From Zancudomyces culisetae (Eukaryota > Kickxellomycota > Harpellomycetes > Harpellales > Legeriomycetaceae), in the NCBI GenBank assembly GCA_001969505.1, contig LSSK01000855.1:1-14276 (forward strand): a DNA stretch of 14,276 nt, written 5' to 3'. The position numbers and the translations under genes are program-made. Of this stretch, positions 8,728-14,276 are shown in pieces. The notes under the pieces were generated by a model. It saw only the letters and a list, made by a program, of their open reading frames with translations, made no database searches and was not told the DNA's origin. Numbering within the stretch: the stretch's first letter is position 1; each line of letters begins with the position of its first letter.

Positions 8728-11375
8728 TTAAATTTGTATCCCAACTAAACCAAAACAATTATCAATGGAATAATCCCTGTATCTATATCCACCAGTTTCC
8801 AGAAACTCGATAAGTTCATAAAACACAATGGAAGGAGTGGTTGTACTTGAAAAACTATCAGAAGTAATTACAAACAGATGTGTCGTGGTGGTAATACCAT
8901 TACGGGGCATTGACAAGTCATCTATACATGATTTGACCAACTCGATGGAAACTGCTGAATTCAATCCATAAACACAAAGCATCGGATAGGCCGAACTGGC
9001 TTTGGTAGCCTCATACAAAGCAGTACAGGCTAACCGATAGCAATCACAAGCCTTTTGGTTCAATTCCAAACACTTTAGCGCCAGTGACCCAGCAGTATTG
9101 GTGTCATTTAAAAGATATGCACTTTGTGCCTTTGTTAACAAACTATTCCGTTGGTTTGCGACACCCTTGGCGTGATCAACATGTCCATAGTATTCTGCAA
9201 ATAGCTCGTTGTCAGGAGCCTCTATTGGATTCAGGCTTGGGAATGATGGAAACTTCTTTTTGAACTGTGTATGTAGAAAATCGGCATTGTTTTTGTTGAC
9301 ATAAAAGTAAGAACTGTTCTTCTTCGAATCATAGGATATGGATGAACTTGCAGGAATTTCAGTGGTGGTAGTGGTAGTGGTAGTGGCAGTGATATTGGCG
9401 AAGGTAATGGGAGAGGCAACTGTAATTGTGGGAGAAATGGGTCCATGAGTATCCATATTTGTTGATAATGTCTCGATATTATTTTTCGATCCCAGATTAG
9501 GAAAGCTGTCCTTTTGTATTTGTAGCTGTAGCGGTAGCGGCGTGCCCTTTGTTTTCTTTTTTTTAGAGTTTTGTTGCTTCTTTTTAGATTTCATGCCAAT
9601 AGGAATCCCAACAATGCTGTTCTTTGGACTTGTAGTAGAGGTCAGCGGTGGAAATGATTGTGATGATGGTAAAGTCGATGATGCGGATGTCAATGTGGAT
9701 GCTGATGTAGATGTTGAAGCTGACACAGCTGATAGAGAAGGAAAATCCTCTTTGGTTAGTCTGGGTGGTGACGGTAGCTTTGACGAAGAATCCTTTTTTA
9801 TGCTTAACAATTTTTCATTAGATTTCAGACTCGATAACAAAGCCACAGGCCATTCATGCAAAAATTCACAATGCCCATCTTTAATACAGGCACCACGTAA
9901 CCAGTACCTACATATATAGGATCCAATATCATGACTAAACCTACAGTCACTACGATAACACTCTCCCCTAATATAGAATTTACACATGCGCTTATTTGGC
10001 GAATACATTTGGTGATACATTTGCGAGGCTTGAGCCTGAGAACCAGGAATATGGGTGCTGGAGCTGATGGTGGACCTGTTGTTTGGAGTAGATGTGCTGC
10101 TTGTAATACCAGCCACGTTGGCCGCTGCTGCGATCGTGAGTGATGGATGTAGTAGTGTCTGGTTTACATCGGCTGTTGCTAATAGCAACCCCAATACGCT
10201 CATGGTATCGAACTCACTGGTCAGAAACGCCTCCCATATTACATCCTCATCTATTGTTGAAAATACACGTGCTATTATCTCCTCGTCCGTGTATGTGACA
10301 TTATCTGGCTCATCGACCGGAACAGCTCCCATATTACCAAACATTTCTCCTTCCACAATATTGGCTCCACTTATTGTACTGTTATTGATTCTATAGTCAG
10401 TTCCATAATATGTATTTCCTGTCGCCGCATTATCTGGAGAATACAAGGGATAGCTACTACCACCAGCAAAACTTCCACTATTCTCCCCAATCATACCACC
10501 AAAATCATTGCAGAGGTTTCCGGCTAAACCCATAGAACTTATATTGTTACCACCAATGTTGCCAAACTCTGTAATCCCGCTTAGCATGTTACCTCCTGCC
10601 ACACCGTGTCTACTAACTTCGGTATGTGTACCAATTGTACTGTCTACAAAGCCCTCCGAATAAATATGATCCTTCAGTATCCCTTCATATCCCACACTGT
10701 TCACACCCCCGCCAAAACATCCAGCACCCGCAAGCCTACTACTATCAGAAAGATGGGTCTGCGAATCGTCATATTTGCCCAACCCCTGTTGCAACAGGGA
10801 ATTATTCCGCTTAGATTTTGGCGTTTCAAAATACCCAGAAGGGTTATCATTGCCTGTGTTGGTATTTGCCGAGGGTGCTCCTTTATAGCTAAATACTCGT
10901 TCGAGGTTGCTCCGTTTAGAAAAGGATAAACCCTTTCGTGTATATTTCGGTGTTGTCTGTGTTGTTAGTAATTCTGCACGCCCGTCATTCGAGGCGTTGT
11001 TGGTGATTTTTAATGTCCCTTCCGAAAACCGGTCTATGATTTCATTTGCCACCTGTTCAAGTTTGGGTTCCACCTAAAAAATTAAAAAAGATAAAAATAA
11101 ATGTCCATTATGCGCATTAATAAAGAAAAACTGGTACTATTTAATAAAAACACCTGTGATGGGAAAAGTTCAAGTATACACGTATATATAAATGTTATAA
11201 AACTTGCCCCAAGCGTTCGAAATTGTTCATTCCCGTTCACCAAGTATTCTTTGATAATTTCTTTCTTTTCTGATTTTGGAATGGAGGAATCCAGCAATGT
11301 TTCGTTAATATACTTTTCAATAATATCGGAATCTAGCTTGATGCTTGCCAACATGGAATTTATCGTCTCCATCAT
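8728..11375 (-). CDS. CCCH zinc-finger protein with DUF1771 and a degenerate Smr domain
   Basis: This is a predicted cytoplasmic RNA-binding protein. Exon 2 (11073-8728) encodes 781 residues; its numbering is used here. Exon 1 starts at ATG 11375. Two CCCH fingers fit C-x7-C-x4-C-x3-H (364-381) and C-x7-C-x5-C-x3-H (388-406), as in fungal CCCH-Smr proteins. A Ser/Thr-rich middle carries FPxL motifs (FPSL, FPPL, FPNL, FPSL) and a Lys-rich patch near 497-509. A DUF1771 helix pair lies at about 624-690 and an Smr-like domain at 697-779. Smr domains elsewhere act as endonucleases in ribosome-associated mRNA decay. Here the D-x-H-G motif reads C-V-Y-G (700-703) and T-G-x-G reads T-S-D-S, so catalysis is doubtful. 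Exon 1 may be a small helical domain resembling CCDC43. The intron acceptor is clear (T-rich then AG, ending at 11074). The donor is either GTGAAC at 11240 (167-nt intron, 826 residues, fits the domain spacing better) or GTGTTT at 11153 (80-nt intron, 855 residues). Confidence 0.85.
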
Positions 11376-12008
11376 GGTACTCGGGGCATTAGTAAAATTC
11401 GCAAGTATTTATATTTCAAGTTTTCCCTATGCTTGTGACATTTAGGTAGAAAAGTATTGGTTGTAAAGTGGTCAAGTATTTATCATTTATCTGTAGTTGA
11501 TAGAAACTTTATATGTTTGTTTACTAAGTGTATGAATGTAACAAGTTTTTACAAGCTTTGCTTTGTAATGAACCAAAAAGATCCCTATTTAATTCCTAGC
11601 ACAGGCATTTGCCCCCCTTTTTTTTTCCCGCATTTTTTTTCCTCCCTCCCCCCACTTTTTAGAATCAAAAACATTGACTTTACAAATCACCACATGTTAC
11701 AAATGCTGCTGGGTTTATCGCTTTAACATAACCTTTTTCATAAACCCTCTGCAAAGTATATATACACTGCTAATTGATCAAAGATCTGTACACAGCTTGC
11801 GGGGCCATTTTATTGGAAAAGAACTACACACTACACAATCTCCCTTTTTGTTTTTCTTCACCTACTTTGTCCTCTTTTATATGTATATATTTGTAAACTG
11901 TGTTTACATGCTTACAACACAACTCCATACAATCCACATCCTTCCAAACTAATAAAAAGAATCGGTGACCCATAAAACAGACTACTAGGTCAAGCAACAC
12001 TGGGTATC
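11376..12008. promoter_or_regulatory. Divergent promoter region, CCCH-Smr and LYR genes
   Basis: This 633-bp gap separates two divergent start codons, so it should hold both promoters. Visible elements are TATAAATA on the minus strand (11406-11413, only about 31 bp from the CCCH-Smr ATG, so perhaps not functional), TATATATA at 11757-11764, and a pyrimidine-rich tract at 11612-11660 with only three purines. Polypurine/polypyrimidine tracts are common nucleosome-free promoter features. The open frames crossing this region on the + strand look like chance. Confidence 0.45.
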
Positions 12009-12257
12009 ATGGAAATTACGGTTCTTCGGCTCTACAGAAATATGCTGAAAAGTATAGCATCACTCCAAATCAGTTACTTGAAACCCAAATTACGATATAA
12101 TGTTAGAGAGGTTTTTGAGCAATACCGGAATATCAGTGACTCCAGTCAAATCCAAGAATTGCTCGACGAAGGCAAAGTATGGATAAGTTACTTCGAGTAT
12201 ATTAAAAATACTGATACTGAAACTATACAAAAGATATTTAAAAGCAATAAACGATAA
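12009..12257 (+). CDS. LYR-motif (Complex1_LYR family) small protein
   Basis: This is an 82-residue, intron-less protein. It begins with the family signature: VLRLYRNML at residues 5-13 places the L-Y-R triplet near the N-terminus, followed by a basic helix, the conserved Phe in NVREVFEQYRN, and an ISDSSQIQELLDEGK segment of the kind that follows it in LYR proteins. Members are small helical proteins, mostly mitochondrial, that bind acyl carrier protein and help build iron-sulfur clusters or respiratory complexes (LYRM4/ISD11, NDUFA6, SDHAF1). The VRE-F and LLDEGK parts recall NDUFA6 or ETFRF1 loosely, but I cannot name the orthologue. No clear cleavable presequence is seen. The length is typical. 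It diverges from the CCCH-Smr gene and converges on ARP8, with 122 bp between their stop codons. Confidence 0.75.
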   Translation: MEITVLRLYRNMLKSIASLQISYLKPKLRYNVREVFEQYRNISDSSQIQELLDEGKVWISYFEYIKNTDTETIQKIFKSNKR

Positions 12258-12307
12258 TAGTAACATGACGCTAACTGTAGCAACTAATTATTATGCTAAT
12301 CTCAAAA

Positions 12308-12319
12308 AATAAAAATAAA
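12308..12319 (+). terminator. Candidate poly(A) signals of the LYR gene
   Basis: Two tandem AATAAA hexamers lie 51-62 nt after the LYR stop codon, inside the 122-bp gap shared with the convergent ARP8 gene. The two transcripts' 3' ends probably overlap. Confidence 0.4.
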
Positions 12320-12379
12320 ATGAGGGAAAGGGAAGGGAATGAAGAAGAACAAACAAAAGAGAGTATCAATAGAAACCTG

Positions 12380-14276
12380 TTACCACTGGAACAATGTCCG
12401 ATCTCTCAACAGCCTCACGCCGACATGATCCCACTCTTCTCTGGTTATCCAAAGCTCTGAAGTGATATCAAGCCTGCTAAATACAGCGCCACCCTTCCAA
12501 GCCAGCGCCTTTGGATCCAAATCCCTTGGAGAAGGAAGCATTTCGATTTTTTCAACAGTTTCGGCATCGTTTCCATCGGAATATTTCCTAGATGCTGAGT
12601 ACAACCGATACTGCAAAAAATCGGAGATGAAGGGGATATGAGAAATTCCACCACCGACTAGCAAAATAGAGGAGTAGTACTTTTTGATCTTATCAAAGGT
12701 GCCGGCATGGGCTATAGAATGGGCGATTGCCTCGTCCAGAGGCATGAGAGTATTGACAGCGGCATGGTCATAGACTCGAGTGTAGACTGGGAAATCCACA
12801 GGAGGAGTTGGGTTTAAGACAGCCGTGGACTGGGGAGCAGTCGTGTTAGCATTGGAAGGCAGTGTTGGCTTTATAGCCAAGGGAGTATCAGGCACAGAAG
12901 TTGGAGCAGATACCAGGGAAGAATCAGCAGCAGCGAGAACAGGATCTAAGGGAGGAGTGGGTGCAGCGGATGTATCTTTCTTCAGCGCAGTAGAATTCTT
13001 TGGGTGCTTGAGCATATCAACATCAACAATATCGACATTCTCGTTGGGCTGTGCGGCAGTTGGGACAACAGCAGGACCCAGAGATGTATCGATAACCTCA
13101 ACAGATGGAAGTTTGCCAAATTGACAGGCAGCTAAATACTCGCCACTATACGAGGGCTGTTCATCAAATACATGCCATGATGGGAAACAAGCAAACGAAT
13201 TATTCCAGTCTGGCAGGTCAGAGAAGGCAGAGACTAATTCGGGGTAGAATAAACACCACGGCGCAAAATAGGGCTCATCGTATACCTTGAACATGTATTT
13301 GAGCGTTGGTTGGTTGGGTTTGCGCATGAAAAAGTCATATACACGAACACTTACGTCGCTCAGATTTAGGGTCACGTGCTTTTCCTTGAGCAGGTTGATG
13401 AGATTCCAGTCGTATGTTTTGTTCAGGTCAAGTTCACTGTATGGAAACAGGCTACGTACAAAAAGATCATTTAAGAAATAGGTAATATCATCGCCACCGT
13501 ATTTAACATTAACACGTGTATCTGGCAAACAATAACCATCATCAACACAGGCTATTGCGGTTTTCTGTGCGCCTACATCAACGACACATGCACTGGACAC
13601 ACCAGCACCAAAGGTCACAAGTACCGAACTCTGATGCACAGCCACAGCTCCGAACTCCATGTAGTTGAGTAACACTCTGAGGAGCGCTTCAACATGACCT
13701 TTCATATAGATATCAGGAACCACTAGCATCGCATAGTACTCTTTCAGCTTACTACGCGGTATTCCCATCACCTGTTCAATTGCGTATTCCCAAATACTTT
13801 GAATATCCCCAAGACACTCTTCAATGCTCGTATAATCTTCTACATTGAACACACCGCGGTAAAACGGCATCCGCACCTGGAATTCGTCTGGATTGACTAG
13901 CCTGGCCACCTCCTCGCCATAAAACACGTCTCGCTCCTTGCTGTGTGCCTCATCAATCCATTCCACTCGGTATGGGTCGTTATGCTCGTTGATATGCTCG
14001 GGCAAAACTGACTTGTTGTATGCCAACACCTGCGAAATTGCGTTTGGGACAGGTTTCCGTTTTGTCTCTCTTTGGCTTCTACGAAGTTCTTCAGCTAGAA
14101 AATCTATTAGCTCCACCACTCTGTTTTCTTTATCGTTCGCTTCATCGACTTTTATGTCATCTTTGCCTCCCACCTTCCCTTTTTTGTCTTTCTTATCTCT
14201 TTCTCCGTTCTCTTTTTTGCTTTCCGCTTCAGCATTACCCGTGTCTTGATCTTGATCCTTATCATCACTCTTCTCA
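12380..14276 (-). CDS. ARP8: Actin-related protein 8, INO80 complex subunit (N-terminus cut off)
   Basis: Arp8 is a nuclear actin-related protein of the INO80 chromatin remodeller, where it helps the complex bind histones and linker DNA. The frame is open from the window edge to TAA at 12380-12382, giving 631 residues with no intron; the true start is beyond the window. The first 34 visible residues are a Lys/Asp/Glu-rich low-complexity stretch. Arp8 signatures follow (numbered from 14173): IWEYAIEQVMGIPRS (127-141), FGAGVSSACVVDVGAQKTA (188-206, including the actin phosphate-loop equivalent), KYGGDDIT (224-231), YDWNLINLLKEK (254-265), and C-terminal DEAIAHSIAHAG (480-491), LLVGGG (504-509), PSPRDLDPKALAWKGG (547-562) and ELWITREEWDHVGVRLLRDR (573-592). 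A Pro/Ser/Thr/Ala-rich insertion of about 100 residues (361-462, bases 12788-13093) splits the actin fold, a position where Arp8 proteins often vary. It is convergent with the LYR gene. Confidence 0.95.
   Translation of the reverse strand, partial: EKSDDKDQDQDTGNAEAESKKENGERDKKDKKGKVGGKDDIKVDEANDKENRVVELIDFLAEELRRSQRETKRKPVPNAISQVLAYNKSVLPEHINEHNDPYRVEWIDEAHSKERDVFYGEEVARLVNPDEFQVRMPFYRGVFNVEDYTSIEECLGDIQSIWEYAIEQVMGIPRSKLKEYYAMLVVPDIYMKGHVEALLRVLLNYMEFGAVAVHQSSVLVTFGAGVSSACVVDVGAQKTAIACVDDGYCLPDTRVNVKYGGDDITYFLNDLFVRSLFPYSELDLNKTYDWNLINLLKEKHVTLNLSDVSVRVYDFFMRKPNQPTLKYMFKVYDEPYFAPWCLFYPELVSAFSDLPDWNNSFACFPSWHVFDEQPSYSGEYLAACQFGKLPSVEVIDTSLGPAVVPTAAQPNENVDIVDVDMLKHPKNSTALKKDTSAAPTPPLDPVLAAADSSLVSAPTSVPDTPLAIKPTLPSNANTTAPQSTAVLNPTPPVDFPVYTRVYDHAAVNTLMPLDEAIAHSIAHAGTFDKIKKYYSSILLVGGGISHIPFISDFLQYRLYSASRKYSDGNDAETVEKIEMLPSPRDLDPKALAWKGGAVFSRLDITSELWITREEWDHVGVRLLRDRTLFQW

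Noticed and set aside
9052-9069. tRNA-like T-arm (TTTGG-TTCAATT-CCAAA)
   Set aside because: No D-arm or anticodon arm lies at the right distance, and it lies inside the DUF1771 coding region of the CCCH-Smr gene.
9542-9919. 125-codon + strand open frame inside the CCCH-Smr gene
   Set aside because: It is antisense to the Ser/Thr-rich part of the real gene; its Asp/Val repeats mirror TCN/ACN codons.
11457-11952. Two overlapping + strand open frames (89 and 92 codons) in the divergent promoter
   Set aside because: They are rich in Phe, Tyr, Ile and Cys, as random AT-rich translation gives, include the polypyrimidine tract, and show no motif.

Overview
The window is nuclear DNA from a eukaryote, most likely a fungus. 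The evidence is an intron-less histone H3 with fungal-type residues (Ser87-Ala88-Ile89-Gly90, Ala110, C-terminal Ser), an intron-less H4 beginning Met-Thr-Gly-Arg, short GT-AG introns of about 80-140 nt with CTACTAA-like branch sites, a CCCH-DUF1771-Smr protein of the fungal type, and an ARP8/INO80 subunit. Non-coding DNA is strongly AT-rich and makes up more than half of the window. The MED19-like protein looks closer to the animal/zygomycete form than to yeast Rox3, which hints at an early-diverging fungus, but I cannot name a phylum with confidence.

Layout. 1-1935: AT-rich, no gene I can support. 2206-3135 (+): MED19-like Mediator subunit in five exons, with a possible extra first exon or uORF at 1936-2022. 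3136-3720: 3' flank, with an unexplained coding-looking stretch ending at 3462. 3943-4353 (-): histone H3. 4354-7921: a 3.57-kb AT-rich spacer between the divergent histone genes. 7922-8233 (+): histone H4. 8234-8727: shared 3' region of two convergent genes, holding an imperfect inverted repeat. 8728-11375 (-): two-exon CCCH zinc-finger/DUF1771/Smr-like protein. 11376-12008: divergent promoter region. 12009-12257 (+): small LYR-motif protein. 12380-14276 (-): actin-related protein 8, N-terminus cut by the window edge.

The six genes strictly alternate in strand, so every neighbouring pair is convergent or divergent. Four of the six act in chromatin or transcription (MED19, H3, H4, ARP8). H3 and H4 as a divergent pair fits co-regulated production of the H3-H4 tetramer, although the spacer is very long for that. 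The CCCH-Smr protein looks like an RNA-binding factor whose Smr domain has lost its usual motifs. The LYR protein is probably mitochondrial.

I see no mobile element with ends, no CRISPR array, no tRNA or rRNA, and no convincing new multi-gene system. The most useful leads are the degenerate Smr domain, the long H3-H4 spacer, the hairpin and inverted repeat at 8510-8633, and the unassigned coding-like stretches beside MED19.
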